A stretch of 64,000 bases of DNA from Dysgonomonas mossii (GCF_004569505.1 NZ_SPPK01000003.1:372001-436000), one strand, 5' to 3'. Counted from the stretch's first letter, positions 54,033 through 63,825 are shown. Notes: generated from the sequence alone by a model not told the origin. Made by a program: numbers and translations.

Positions 54033-55085
54033 ATGGAAAATAAAAGGCACTTACTGGGTATGACTATGGAAGATTTCTATGGTGTAGTGGGTGAGTGTGG
54101 TTTACCCAGATTTTCTGCCAAACAAATAGCAGACTGGGTTTACAAAAAAAGAATAACATCTATCGATGAAATGACGAATCTCTCTGTGGCAAACAGAGCT
54201 TTGCTGTCAGAGAAATATGATATAGGGCGGTATAACCCTCTCGAATTTCAGCAATCTGTAGATGGTACTGTAAAATATTTATTCAGAACGGAAAAAGAAA
54301 AGCTGATAGAAGCCGTTATGATACCTGAGGACGATCGAGCAACGCTTTGTGTGTCTTCTCAGGTTGGTTGTAAAATGAATTGTTTGTTTTGCATGACCGG
54401 AAAACAAGGGTTTAATGGAAATCTAACAGCAAACGAGATATTGAATCAGCTCTATTCTGTTCGCGAGGCAGAGAGCTTGACGAATGTGGTTTTCATGGGA
54501 ATGGGTGAGCCCTTGGATAATTATGAAGAACTGAAAAAGACACTCGAGATAATGACTGCTGATTATGGAATGGCGTGGAGTCCGAAGCGTATAACGGTTT
54601 CTACAACAGGTGTAACACCCAAGTTGAAACGTTTCTTGGACGAGAGTAACGCTCATCTGGCTATCAGTATACATAGTCCTGAAAAAGAACAAAGATTATC
54701 GATAATGCCTGCCGAAAAAGCATTTCCTATTATAGGGGTAATGGATTTATTGCGGCAATACGATTGGACAAAACAGAGACGATTGTCTTTCGAATATATA
54801 ATGTTTGACAACTTCAACGATTCTTTAATTCATGCAAAAGAGTTGGCACAGATACTTAGGGGAATTGAATGTAGGGTAAATCTTATCCGCTTTCATGCGA
54901 TACCTAATGTCGACTTGAAAACTTCTACTAAAGAGAAAATGGAGGCATTCCGTGATTATTTGACTAAAAAGGGAGTAACCAGTACGATTCGTGCATCTCG
55001 AGGAGAAGATATTTTTGCGGCTTGTGGTATGTTGTCGACAATAAAAGGGGATGCTTTAGCTACTCCTAAAAAGAATTTAGAATAA
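54033..55085 (+). CDS. rlmN: 23S rRNA (adenine-2503-C2)-methyltransferase
   Basis: This radical-SAM enzyme methylates A2503 of 23S rRNA, and in some species A37 of tRNA. The 350-residue protein has the cluster motif CKMNCLFC (C-x3-C-x2-C), the FMGMGEPLDNYEEL block and the C-terminal RASRGEDIFAACGML. The Cys before GML is the methyl-carrying residue. It matches the RlmN pattern better than Cfr. Confidence 0.96.
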   Translation: MENKRHLLGMTMEDFYGVVGECGLPRFSAKQIADWVYKKRITSIDEMTNLSVANRALLSEKYDIGRYNPLEFQQSVDGTVKYLFRTEKEKLIEAVMIPEDDRATLCVSSQVGCKMNCLFCMTGKQGFNGNLTANEILNQLYSVREAESLTNVVFMGMGEPLDNYEELKKTLEIMTADYGMAWSPKRITVSTTGVTPKLKRFLDESNAHLAISIHSPEKEQRLSIMPAEKAFPIIGVMDLLRQYDWTKQRRLSFEYIMFDNFNDSLIHAKELAQILRGIECRVNLIRFHAIPNVDLKTSTKEKMEAFRDYLTKKGVTSTIRASRGEDIFAACGMLSTIKGDALATPKKNLE

Positions 55086-55160
55086 TCCATCAGGCAAAAT
55101 AAAGAAATGACCCTCGTGTAGTCTTCCTTTATGGAAGTTGAGAGGCCTAAATATAAAGCT

Positions 55161-56246
55161 ATGATTAAAGTAGGAATAACACAAGGTGATATAAACGGAA
55201 TAGGCTATGAGGTTATATTAAAGACCTTCGCAGATATCCGTATGGCTGAAATCTGTATTCCCATAATATACGGATCAGCCAAAGTTGCCGCTTATCATCG
55301 CAAGGCGATGGAGTTGCAGACAGTTGCTTTCAATCAGATAAGTGATGTAAAAGACGCTGTTGTAAATAAGGTTAATATCATCAATTGTATCAATGAAGAG
55401 ACTAAAGTAGAGCTGGGTCAAGCTACTCCTGTTGCAGGTGAAGCTGCATACCAATCGCTCGAAAGAGCTGTTGCCGACCTTAGGGATGGTGCAATAGATG
55501 TTCTTGTAACAGCTCCTATCAATAAGCATAACATACAACGAGAAGACTTTAAATTCCCGGGACATACAGAATATCTGGAAGAACGTTTTGGGAAAGATCA
55601 GGATAAAAGTTTAATGATTCTGGTAAAAGACTCTCTTCGGATAGCTCTTGTTACAGGACATATCCCATTGTCGGAGGTTCCTAATACATTGACAAAGGAA
55701 AAGATCGTGGAAACAGCTACCCGCTTCGAACGAAGTCTTAAAAGAGACTTTAGAGTGGGGCGACCTCGTATTGCAGTTTTGTCACTAAATCCTCATGCCG
55801 GAGAAAATGGATTGTTAGGAAATGAAGAAAACGAAATTATAATTCCTGCTCTGAATGAGTTGCAAGATAAAAAGATACTTTGCTTTGGACCCTATCCGGC
55901 TGATGGATTTTTTGGTTCGGGCGATTATACTCATTTTGATGGTATATTGGCTATGTACCACGATCAGGGATTAGCACCATTCAAAACCTTAGCGATGGAA
56001 GACGGCGTTAATTTTACTGCCGGTCTGTCTATTGTGCGCACATCACCTGCTCATGGTACTGCATACAGTATTGCAGGGCAAAATAAAGCTTCAGAAGAGT
56101 CGTTCCGTCAGGCAATATATATGGCTATTGATACTTATGGCAATCGTATAGAATATGATAAAGCTTATGCTAATCCACTGAGAAAGTTATATGTGGATAA
56201 AGGCGGTGATGATAGTGTTGACCTGATAAAAGAAGCAGAAGAATAG
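55161..56246 (+). CDS. pdxA: 4-hydroxythreonine-4-phosphate dehydrogenase
   Basis: The enzyme acts in pyridoxal-phosphate synthesis (DXP-dependent pathway). From ATG 55161 the protein is 361 residues and starts IKVGITQGDINGIGYEVI, the family start; the upstream ATG at 55131 adds 10 unlikely residues. Metal-binding histidines are in FKFPGHTEYLEERF and AMYHDQGLAPFKTLA, and LSIVRTSPAHGTAYSIAG is the C-terminal signature. It lies immediately before the nucleotidyltransferase and inositol-lipid genes. Confidence 0.95.
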   Translation: MIKVGITQGDINGIGYEVILKTFADIRMAEICIPIIYGSAKVAAYHRKAMELQTVAFNQISDVKDAVVNKVNIINCINEETKVELGQATPVAGEAAYQSLERAVADLRDGAIDVLVTAPINKHNIQREDFKFPGHTEYLEERFGKDQDKSLMILVKDSLRIALVTGHIPLSEVPNTLTKEKIVETATRFERSLKRDFRVGRPRIAVLSLNPHAGENGLLGNEENEIIIPALNELQDKKILCFGPYPADGFFGSGDYTHFDGILAMYHDQGLAPFKTLAMEDGVNFTAGLSIVRTSPAHGTAYSIAGQNKASEESFRQAIYMAIDTYGNRIEYDKAYANPLRKLYVDKGGDDSVDLIKEAEE

Positions 56247-56282
56247 TATATTTACCTCTTAGTTAAAATTTAGTTAATAAAA

Positions 56283-56978
56283 ATGAATTACGCTATAATT
56301 GCTGCGGGAGAAGGTTCTAGACTTGTCCAGGAAGGTGTTACTTTGCCAAAACCATTAGTAAAGCTAAATGGGGTGGAAATGATTCGTCGGCTGATTGATA
56401 TATTTCTCAAAAATAATGCTTCTTCAATAAGTATTATTGTGAATGAAGAAATGACTCAAGTGCAAGACTATCTGACTAATCTCGAATTGGGTATTCCTTT
56501 TAATGTTGTGATTAAGTCGACACCCAGCTCAATGCATAGCTTTTTTGAGTTAAGAGATTTTCTTCGAGACGGAAAATTCTGCTTAACAACAGTAGACACA
56601 ATTTTTAAAGAAAACGAGTTTTCTAAATATATTCAAACATTCATAAATGATTCGGATAGTGATGGTATGATGGCTGTGACAGACTTCATAGATGACGAAA
56701 AACCGCTTTATGTGGATGTAAATGACCGTATGGCAATAAAAGGCTTTCTCGATCATTCTGATAATTGTAAATACATCTCCGGAGGTATTTACGGTTTGAC
56801 ACCAAAGGCGATTGATACGCTTGAGGCCTGTTTAGACTCCGGGCAAGCTCGTATGCGCAACTTTCAGAGACAATTAGTTGCCGACAATTTACAATTAAAA
56901 GCATATCCTTTTGAGAAAATAGTAGATGTGGATCATGCAGGCGATATTGTTAAAGCAGAGAAATTCTTAAACAATTAA
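56283..56978 (+). CDS. Nucleotidyltransferase of the inositol-lipid cluster
   Basis: The 231-residue protein is a one-domain NTP-transferase: AIIAAGEGSRLVQEGVTLPK at the N-terminus (residues about 4-23), a TVDTIFKENEF segment and SGGIYGLTPKAI. Similar genes lie beside inositol-phosphate synthase and CDP-alcohol transferase genes in Bacteroides. A role in activating an inositol or other polyol phosphate is plausible, but the substrate is not known. It is the first gene of a run of five genes. Confidence 0.75.
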   Translation: MNYAIIAAGEGSRLVQEGVTLPKPLVKLNGVEMIRRLIDIFLKNNASSISIIVNEEMTQVQDYLTNLELGIPFNVVIKSTPSSMHSFFELRDFLRDGKFCLTTVDTIFKENEFSKYIQTFINDSDSDGMMAVTDFIDDEKPLYVDVNDRMAIKGFLDHSDNCKYISGGIYGLTPKAIDTLEACLDSGQARMRNFQRQLVADNLQLKAYPFEKIVDVDHAGDIVKAEKFLNN

Positions 56979-57009
56979 TATAAATAGAGATAGGGACATT
57001 ATAAACACT

Positions 57010-57879
57010 ATGTCAAAGATAAAAGTAGCAGGAATCAAAAGGAAAACAAAATTCTCTCCCAATCATATAGGCAATGATGGCATGATATTCAGTGAGACAG
57101 CCGAATGTTTAAGAAATATGGGATATGATGTAAGAGAATATACAGAAGACGAATTTATTTTAAGTGAAGAGAATGAGCGGTATATCTTCAATATGGCTCG
57201 TGACAAAACAACCATCCGCAAACTAAAGAAAAGAGAAGAGGATGGAGCTGTTATAATAAACCCCGGAACCGGTATTGAAAACTGTACACGAGAGGCAATG
57301 ACTCGCTTGTTGTTGGAAAACGATATACCATATCCAACCAGCCTTATAGTGGATGTAACCGACGATCCGAGTCAAGAACTGAAGAAAATGACAGCGGATG
57401 CATATTGGATCAAACGAGGTGATTCGCATGCCATTCATAGAGAAGATGTAACCTATGCACGTAATATACCCGAAGTGAAATCAATATTAAAAGAGTTCGC
57501 TTTGCGTGATATTCCGAATGCTGTGATCAACGAACATCTTGTGGGAGACCTTGTTAAGTTTTATGGAGTGGCAGATACTGATTTCTTCTATTGGTTTTAT
57601 CCTTACGATTTGAGTCATAGTAAATTCGGACTTGAAGCAATAAATGGTGAAGCGCATGAGTTTCCGTTTGATGTAGAGGCTTTGAAGAAAGCATGTGATA
57701 AGGCCGGCGAGATATTAGATGTTAAAGTATATGGAGGAGACTGCGTTGTAGACGAGGATGGCTCTTTTAAAATTATTGACTTTAACGATTGGCCGAGCTT
57801 TGCTCCTTGTAGAAGTGATGCAGCACCTAAGATTGCAGAGTGTGTTCATAAGCAGATTCAGAGAGATTTGCAAGGATAA
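57010..57879 (+). CDS. ATP-grasp-like protein of the inositol-lipid cluster
   Basis: The 289-residue protein has an ATP-grasp-like arrangement: a pre-ATP domain (1-100), DAYWIKRGDSHAIHREDVTY, AVINEHLVGDLVKFYGV and GGDCVVDEDGSFKIIDFNDW, the last giving the metal-binding Asp/Asn positions of RimK or glutathione-synthetase-like enzymes. It lies between the nucleotidyltransferase and the CDP-alcohol transferase. ATP-grasp enzymes form amide or ester bonds. What this one joins is unknown. Confidence 0.7.
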   Translation: MSKIKVAGIKRKTKFSPNHIGNDGMIFSETAECLRNMGYDVREYTEDEFILSEENERYIFNMARDKTTIRKLKKREEDGAVIINPGTGIENCTREAMTRLLLENDIPYPTSLIVDVTDDPSQELKKMTADAYWIKRGDSHAIHREDVTYARNIPEVKSILKEFALRDIPNAVINEHLVGDLVKFYGVADTDFFYWFYPYDLSHSKFGLEAINGEAHEFPFDVEALKKACDKAGEILDVKVYGGDCVVDEDGSFKIIDFNDWPSFAPCRSDAAPKIAECVHKQIQRDLQG

Positions 57880-57946
57880 TTATAATAAGGTTATATTTGC
57901 ATTATACGAAAAGTAGTTTGTAATAAAAGTAGTATCAATAAATTAA

Positions 57947-58864
57947 ATGGATAATAAACAACCGACACTTGAATCTACTCTAAAATCAACGGATACAGAA
58001 GAGTTTATAGATATTCATTTCTATCGTCCGATCGGTTATCGTTGGGCTCTATTGTTTCAGAAATTAGGTGTTACTCCTAATGCTGTCACCATAGCAAGTA
58101 TCTTCTTGGGGATAGGGTCTGGGATATGTTTTTATTTTGACAATATATGGATATCTTTGTTAGGGATATTTTTACTTGTATGGGCAAACTCTTATGATAG
58201 TGCAGATGGACAGTTGGCTCGCATGACAAAGCAGTTTTCTGCTTTGGGGCGTGTCTTGGATGGTTTTGCCGGTAATCTGTGGTTCGCTTCCATTTATGTA
58301 GGTATTTGCTTACGCCTTTATCCTGAATGGGGTGGATGGATATGGGTTTTAGCTTGTGTTACAGGTTATTTCCATTCCAAACAAGCGGAGATGGCGGATT
58401 ATTACCGTAATGTGCATTTACTCTTCCTTAAAGGGAAAGCAGGGAGTGAATTAGACAATTCGGCCGAGCTTACTGCCAAATTTAAAGAACTAACTTGGAG
58501 TAAAAACTTCGGAGCAAAAATCGTATTGTTTTTCTATCGTAATTATACCACGGATCAGGAAAACCGATCTCCAAGACTTCAGGTTTTATTTCGATTACTC
58601 AGAGAAAGATTTGGAGATGTTGCTCCTGAAAGTTTCCGCAACGATTTCAGAGAGAAAAGCCTCCCCTTGATGAAATATACCAATATTCTTTCTTTCAATA
58701 CACGATCTATCGCATTGTTTGTGTCTATATTGTTGGGGTGGCCTTGGTTGTATTTTGTATTTGAATTAACTGTATTGAATATACTGCTTGTATATATGGT
58801 AACAAGGCATGAGAAGATAAGCAAAGGCTTTGTTCTGGATATAAAGAGTGGGAAATACAATTAA
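57947..58864 (+). CDS. CDP-alcohol phosphatidyltransferase family protein (phosphatidylinositol-phosphate-synthase-like)
   Basis: The 305-residue membrane protein has about six helices and the family signature in SYDSADGQLARMTKQFSALG then RVLDGFAGN. Read as D-x2-DG-x2-AR-x8-G-x3-D-x3-D, the first three Asp are present, but the last position is Gly (DGFAG). The first Asp set binds metal and CDP; the last Asp is normally the general base. In Bacteroides an enzyme of this cluster makes phosphatidylinositol phosphate from CDP-diacylglycerol and inositol phosphate, so that is the likely role here. The altered motif is worth checking. Confidence 0.75.
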   Translation: MDNKQPTLESTLKSTDTEEFIDIHFYRPIGYRWALLFQKLGVTPNAVTIASIFLGIGSGICFYFDNIWISLLGIFLLVWANSYDSADGQLARMTKQFSALGRVLDGFAGNLWFASIYVGICLRLYPEWGGWIWVLACVTGYFHSKQAEMADYYRNVHLLFLKGKAGSELDNSAELTAKFKELTWSKNFGAKIVLFFYRNYTTDQENRSPRLQVLFRLLRERFGDVAPESFRNDFREKSLPLMKYTNILSFNTRSIALFVSILLGWPWLYFVFELTVLNILLVYMVTRHEKISKGFVLDIKSGKYN

Positions 58865-58877
58865 AATAAGTTTTAGC

Positions 58878-59603
58878 ATGTTTGATTTGTCAAAAGTAAA
58901 AGGGATTATCTTCGATTACGGAGGTACTATAGATAGCAATGGTAAGCATTGGGCTGAAGTTTTATGGGAATCATATTTGGATAATGAGGTTCCTGTAACC
59001 AGAGAACAGTTTCGTGAGGCGTTTGTATATGTAGAACGTTATCTGGCTGCTAACCTTGTTATATTACCCGAAGATAACTTTCATGTTTTACTGAAGAAGA
59101 AAGTAACTCTTCAAATAGAATATCTTTTGGAGAAGGGCTTTTTGGAGGAAAATGATAAGACAAAGATGTATAGCCTTGCAATTTCAGATCAATGTTATAA
59201 CTTTGTAAAAGATTTAATTAGAAAGGAAGTTAATATACTTACAGCACTCAAAGACCGTTATCCAATGGTTCTGGTATCTAATTTCTACGGAAATGTACAG
59301 TCTGTATTAGGCGATTTTGACTTACTTAAATATTTTGATGATATTATAGAATCGGCTGTTGTAGGTATAAGAAAACCCGATCCCGCTATATTTGGATTAG
59401 GCGTTGAGAAGCTTGGTCTTCCTGGTTCTTCCATTGTCGTTATTGGAGATTCTTATACGAAAGACATTGTTCCCGCTACAAAAAATGGATGCCAAACTAT
59501 TTGGCTCAAAGGCTTGGGCTGGGGTGACGATGACGAAAATGCTACGGCTGATATAATTATAACGGATTTCATGGAGTTGAAATCTATCTTTCAATTAGAT
59601 TGA
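58878..59603 (+). CDS. HAD-family phosphatase of the inositol-lipid cluster
   Basis: From ATG 58878 the protein is 241 residues; the longer ORF start at 58848 overlaps the preceding gene. Motif I is DYGGTID (nucleophile Asp kept, the usual second Asp replaced by Gly), motif II VLVSN, motif III Lys in RKPDPAIF and motif IV GDSYTKDIVPA. In Bacteroides the matching gene is thought to remove the phosphate from phosphatidylinositol phosphate; the same is inferred here. It follows the transferase by 13 bp. Confidence 0.78.
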   Translation: MFDLSKVKGIIFDYGGTIDSNGKHWAEVLWESYLDNEVPVTREQFREAFVYVERYLAANLVILPEDNFHVLLKKKVTLQIEYLLEKGFLEENDKTKMYSLAISDQCYNFVKDLIRKEVNILTALKDRYPMVLVSNFYGNVQSVLGDFDLLKYFDDIIESAVVGIRKPDPAIFGLGVEKLGLPGSSIVVIGDSYTKDIVPATKNGCQTIWLKGLGWGDDDENATADIIITDFMELKSIFQLD

Positions 59604-59843
59604 AAGGCAATACTTGAATACATTGATAATACTATAGAGTCAGTCTGACTATCTGCTTTAGTAATGGATACCGTTTGTATGGTAGAAAAGCCCGGGTTGG
59701 GAGAATAAAGTAAAACAGATCTTCACTGAAACTATACTATTATATAGGATTTTATGAATTCGGGAGATAATATCCTGATGAAATAAAGTCTCCGGTTTAA
59801 AGGATTACTGCGGGTTGCAGTGTATTTTAAAAATTAATTAAAA

Positions 59844-61139
59844 ATGGAAAAAGTACAAGTGAAAGAAGCCAAGGGTAAACTTGGTATTCTAACAATTGGT
59901 GTTGGAGCTGTTGCTACAACATTCATGGCAGGAACGTTATTAACACGTAAAGGACAAGGTGTTCCTGTAGGTTCAATTACACAGTTAGCTACAATGCGTC
60001 TGGGAAAAAGGGAAGAAAATCGCTTTCCGAAGATTAAAGACGCTGTGCCTTTGGCAGATCTTAACGATGTTGTTTTCGGTGGATGGGATATCTTCGAAGA
60101 AAACGCATACGAAGCTGCAGTACACGCAGATGTGTTGACAAAAGACGACCTGAACAAGGTGAAAGACGAAATGGAAGCAATCAAGCCAATGAAAGCTGTT
60201 TTCGATCAAGACTTTGTTAAACGTCTACACGGTACATGGGTAAAATCAGCTCCTACTAAATGGGAATTAGCTGAACAAGTAAAACAAGACATCCAAGATT
60301 TTAAAACAAAAAATAATTGCGATCGTATCGTAGTTATCTGGTGCGGAAGTACTGAAGTTTTCACTCCGCTTGGTGAAGTTCATAAAACATTAGCAGCATT
60401 CGAAAAAGGACTTAAGGAAAATCATAAAGATTTGGCTCCTTCAAACGTATATGCTTATGCAGTAGTGTCGATGGGTATTCCATATATCAATGGGGCACCA
60501 AACCTTACAGTAGACATTCCTGCTATGTGGGAACTAGCAGCTAAAACTCAGACTCCTATCTGTGGTAAAGACTTCAAAACTGGTCAGACTATGTTGAAGA
60601 CTGTATTGTCTCCAATGTTCAAAACTCGTATGTTGGGTCTTAACGGATGGTTCTCAACCAATATTCTTGGAAACCGTGACGGAGAAGTACTCGATGATCC
60701 GGGTTCATTCAAAACGAAAGAAGAGTCGAAACTTTCAGTTATAGACAATATTCTTCAGCCTGAATTGTATCCTGAACTTTATGGAAATGTTTATCACAAA
60801 GTACGTATCAATTATTATCCTCCTCGTAATGATGACAAAGAAGGATGGGATAACATTGACCTATTCGGATGGTTGGGCTACAAAATGCAAATGAAAGTGG
60901 ACTTCCTTTGTAAAGACTCTATCCTTGCTGCTCCTTTATGTCTTGACCTAGTATTGTTCTCCGATTTGGCGAAACGTGCAGGTATGAGCGGAATACAAGA
61001 TTGGTTGTCTTTCTACTTCAAGAGCCCAATGCATGAACCAAGTAAGATTGCAGAGCACGATTTGTTTATCCAATATGTGAAGTTGAAAAATACACTTCGT
61101 AAAATGATTGGAGAAGAAACTGTAGATTTTATTGATTAA
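59844..61139 (+). CDS. ino1: Inositol-3-phosphate synthase
   Basis: The enzyme converts glucose-6-phosphate to myo-inositol-3-phosphate using NAD. The 431-residue protein has the dinucleotide-binding GILTIGVGAVATTFMAG, IVVIWCGSTEVF, the catalytic region CGKDFKTGQTMLKTVL and NILGNRDGEVLDDPGSFKTKEESK. The preceding gap of 240 bp suggests its own promoter, though none stands out. With the CDP-alcohol transferase and HAD genes it completes a route from glucose-6-phosphate (made by Pgi's substrate pool) to inositol phospholipid. Confidence 0.95.
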   Translation: MEKVQVKEAKGKLGILTIGVGAVATTFMAGTLLTRKGQGVPVGSITQLATMRLGKREENRFPKIKDAVPLADLNDVVFGGWDIFEENAYEAAVHADVLTKDDLNKVKDEMEAIKPMKAVFDQDFVKRLHGTWVKSAPTKWELAEQVKQDIQDFKTKNNCDRIVVIWCGSTEVFTPLGEVHKTLAAFEKGLKENHKDLAPSNVYAYAVVSMGIPYINGAPNLTVDIPAMWELAAKTQTPICGKDFKTGQTMLKTVLSPMFKTRMLGLNGWFSTNILGNRDGEVLDDPGSFKTKEESKLSVIDNILQPELYPELYGNVYHKVRINYYPPRNDDKEGWDNIDLFGWLGYKMQMKVDFLCKDSILAAPLCLDLVLFSDLAKRAGMSGIQDWLSFYFKSPMHEPSKIAEHDLFIQYVKLKNTLRKMIGEETVDFID

Positions 61140-61160
61140 AATAATAATCTTATAATACTG

Positions 61161-61197
61161 AAAGACTGTCTAGATAAACCTAGACAGTCTTTTTTTG
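61161..61197 (+). terminator. Terminator of ino1
   Basis: AAAGACTGTCTA (61161-61172) pairs with TAGACAGTCTTT (61181-61192), followed by more T. Confidence 0.9.
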
Positions 61198-61292
61198 TTG
61201 AGTTGTCAAGATAGTTTGGTACATACATTTGTGATTTTGTGAATAATCCAAATTTTTATTTAAGACTCAACTTAATTGTTATCCAAAATAAG

Positions 61293-61328
61293 AAGAGGAT
61301 AACCTTAGAAAAAAGTTATCCTCTTTTT
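61293..61328 (+). terminator. Orphan terminator upstream of dapB
   Basis: AAGAGGATAAC (61293-61303) pairs with GTTATCCTCTT (61315-61325), followed by TTT. No coding gene precedes it after the ino1 terminator. Confidence 0.7.
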
Positions 61329-61576
61329 AGAAAAATATATAAATGTAAAGTTCAATATTGCCTGCTCCTAGTATGTTGAAGCAGATAAAGTTCCTATATT
61401 TATTAGAACATTATTTTTTTGATTATGTTTATTGTTTTCGCCTTGAAATTTAGTTAAATGAAAATAATAGATAATTTATGTTTATATTTCTTATCAACTG
61501 TAATTTCCTTAGCATAAAATAGACTAATAGTCAGGGATAAATTAGAAATCCAATCTCATGGAAATAAGTTTTTATG

Positions 61577-61584
61577 TATATTTG
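61577..61584 (+). promoter_or_regulatory. -7 promoter box of dapB
   Basis: TATATTTG matches TAnnTTTG, 35 bp before the start codon of dapB. No TTTG is seen at -33. Confidence 0.5.
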
Positions 61585-61618
61585 TAGGCTTTAGTTACTC
61601 ATTAAATTAACTCTCGGA

Positions 61619-62335
61619 ATGAATATAGCACTTATAGGATATGGTAAGATGGGGCATGAGATAGAAAAGATAGCCCTGAAAAGAGGTCACAATATTGTAT
61701 CAATCATTGATATGAACAATCTGGAGGAGTTTAATTCTCCGGCATTCAAAAGTGCTGATGTTGCAATCGAGTTTTCTACACCTGATAGCGCCATACAAAA
61801 TTATCGTAAATGTTTTGAAGTTGGTGTTGCTGTTGTTGCAGGAACAACAGGGTGGTTAGAACATTTGGACGAAGTAAAGAGAGCTTGTGCTGAACAGGGA
61901 AAAACTTTCTTTTATGCTTCTAATTATAGTCTTGGTGTTAATATCTTTTTTGCCCTGAATAAATATTTGGCAAAGATTATGAATAACTATCCAAGCTATG
62001 AAGTAAAGATGGAAGAAGTACATCATATTCATAAATTGGATGCACCGAGTGGAACGGCTATCACGCTGGCTGAAGATCTTATAAAGGAGGTTGACCGCAA
62101 AGAACGTTGGAGCCTGGAAGTAGAAGAAAAACAAACAGACTTGCCTATACATTGTATTCGTGAAGGAGAAGTTCCCGGAATACACGAAATAATATATGAG
62201 TCTGAAGCAGATATTATAAGTATAAAGCACGATGCTAAAAGCCGTGTGGGTTTTGCTCTTGGTGCAGTGTTGGCTGCCGAATTCACCAATGGTAAAAAAG
62301 GATTCTTAGGAATGGGTGATATGCTCAAATTTTAA
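61619..62335 (+). CDS. dapB: 4-hydroxy-tetrahydrodipicolinate reductase
   Basis: The enzyme acts in lysine and diaminopimelate synthesis. The 238-residue protein has the N-terminal NAD(P)-binding IALIGYGKMGHEIEKIA, VAGTTGWL, and the catalytic EVHHIHKLDAPSGTAITLAE (His-His-x-His-K). The C-terminal block SRVGFALGAVLAAEF is typical. It lies 8 bp before lepB and probably shares its transcript. Confidence 0.97.
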   Translation: MNIALIGYGKMGHEIEKIALKRGHNIVSIIDMNNLEEFNSPAFKSADVAIEFSTPDSAIQNYRKCFEVGVAVVAGTTGWLEHLDEVKRACAEQGKTFFYASNYSLGVNIFFALNKYLAKIMNNYPSYEVKMEEVHHIHKLDAPSGTAITLAEDLIKEVDRKERWSLEVEEKQTDLPIHCIREGEVPGIHEIIYESEADIISIKHDAKSRVGFALGAVLAAEFTNGKKGFLGMGDMLKF

Positions 62336-62343
62336 AATAAGAT

Positions 62344-63825
62344 ATGGAAAAGAACTCTTCGAATCAGCAAAATAAAAGAGAACGTCGCAAACCGGGAATG
62401 AAGCAATGGATATATGCCATTCTAGCAAGTGTTTGCTGTGTTGCGTTTGTTATCTGGACCGGGTATTGGGCTGTATTGATCCTGATCCCTGTTTTTATAG
62501 ATATATACATCACTAAATTTGTTCCTTGGGGTAGATGGAAACAATCTAACAACCGCCAAGTGAAGAGTATCCTCGATTGGGTCGATGCTATTCTTTTTGC
62601 ACTGGTAGGAGTGTATTTTATAAATACTTTCTTTTTCCAAAACTATCAGATTCCATCTTCATCCTTAGAGAAATCTCTTTTGGTCGGTGATTTTCTATGT
62701 GTAAGCAAACTGAGTTATGGGGCACGTTCTCCAATGACCCCGTTTTCGTTACCATTGATGCAGCATACTTTTCCTTTCTTCGGATTTAAGTCGTATCTTG
62801 AAAAACCTCAGCTAGAATACAAGCGATTCAAGGGGACAGGACATATTGAGCGAAATGATATAGTTGTTTTCAACTATCCATCGGGAGATACTGTGGCTTC
62901 AAAATTTCAGGAGGTAGATTACTATGTTTTGTGCAAAGAAGCCGGAAGAAGCCAAGTTTGGACAAATAAGAATACATACGGAGACATCCTTTATCGCCCT
63001 GTAGACAGACGCGAAAATTATGTAAAACGTTGTATAGGATTACCGGGAGAAACAATCTCTATTTTAGGTGATACCGTTTATATCAACGGAAAACCAATTC
63101 AAAGCCCTGAGAAAATGCAATTGTTGTATTGTGTGCAAACCAATGGTACAGATATATCTTCGGCTGCTTTCGATGATTTGGGCTTAAGCCAGGAAGACAA
63201 AAAGAGAATAGGGATGTATCAGGACTTGAGCGAAGTGGATAGCCTTTCGTATGTGAGGGCAATTTTCCCTAAGGCTAAAAATGGAAATCCGGGACTCTTA
63301 TATACTGGTGTAAATATGACTAAAGAAATGGTGGAGGAAATGAAACAAAAGCCATTTGTAGAAAAAGTAATTCCTCTAAACCAGTTTTATAAGTTGGCTA
63401 ATAGAATGGGGCAAAAATTTGTACAACCTACTATTTATCCTATCACTTATGACATGCAAACACAACCCGGAGATTTGCATCCTCTATGGATACCTAAAAA
63501 AGGTGAAACAATTAAGTTTGATACTGATGTAGATCGTAAGGTAGCAACATATATACGTTGTATAAAGAATTATGAACTAAACGATTTTGACTATCGTGAT
63601 GGAAAAGTTTACATTAATGGGCAGCAGGCCGATTCTTATACATTCAAATTGGATTATTACTTTATGATGGGAGACAACAGAGATAATTCGGCCGATTCGC
63701 GTGTTTGGGGATTTGTTCCCGAAGATCATGTTGTAGGTAAACCTTTGTTTATATGGCTCTCTTTGGATAAAGATAAGAACGGAATACGCTGGAACAGACT
63801 TTTCACATCCGGCAACAAAAAATAA
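62344..63825 (+). CDS. lepB: Signal peptidase I, large Bacteroidetes form
   Basis: The inner-membrane enzyme removes signal peptides from exported proteins. The 493-residue protein has two or three N-terminal helices (about 18-60 and 78-96), then the catalytic Ser region IPSSSLEKSLLVGDFL, the Lys region ENYVKRCIGLPGETI and the C-terminal box MGDNRDNSADSRVWGFVPED. An insertion of about 200 residues between the Lys box and the C-terminal box makes it much longer than E. coli LepB, which is common in Bacteroidetes. A second signal peptidase gene follows at once. Confidence 0.95.
   Translation: MEKNSSNQQNKRERRKPGMKQWIYAILASVCCVAFVIWTGYWAVLILIPVFIDIYITKFVPWGRWKQSNNRQVKSILDWVDAILFALVGVYFINTFFFQNYQIPSSSLEKSLLVGDFLCVSKLSYGARSPMTPFSLPLMQHTFPFFGFKSYLEKPQLEYKRFKGTGHIERNDIVVFNYPSGDTVASKFQEVDYYVLCKEAGRSQVWTNKNTYGDILYRPVDRRENYVKRCIGLPGETISILGDTVYINGKPIQSPEKMQLLYCVQTNGTDISSAAFDDLGLSQEDKKRIGMYQDLSEVDSLSYVRAIFPKAKNGNPGLLYTGVNMTKEMVEEMKQKPFVEKVIPLNQFYKLANRMGQKFVQPTIYPITYDMQTQPGDLHPLWIPKKGETIKFDTDVDRKVATYIRCIKNYELNDFDYRDGKVYINGQQADSYTFKLDYYFMMGDNRDNSADSRVWGFVPEDHVVGKPLFIWLSLDKDKNGIRWNRLFTSGNKK

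Larger units (their letters stand above)
61140..61618. other. Gap after ino1 with two terminators
   Basis: Beyond the ino1 terminator (61161-61197) there is a second good hairpin at 61293-61328 with no gene before it. The 95 bp between could hold a short RNA or be a relic; I see no clear promoter for it. TATATTTG at 61577-61584 is a probable dapB -7 box. Confidence 0.4.
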
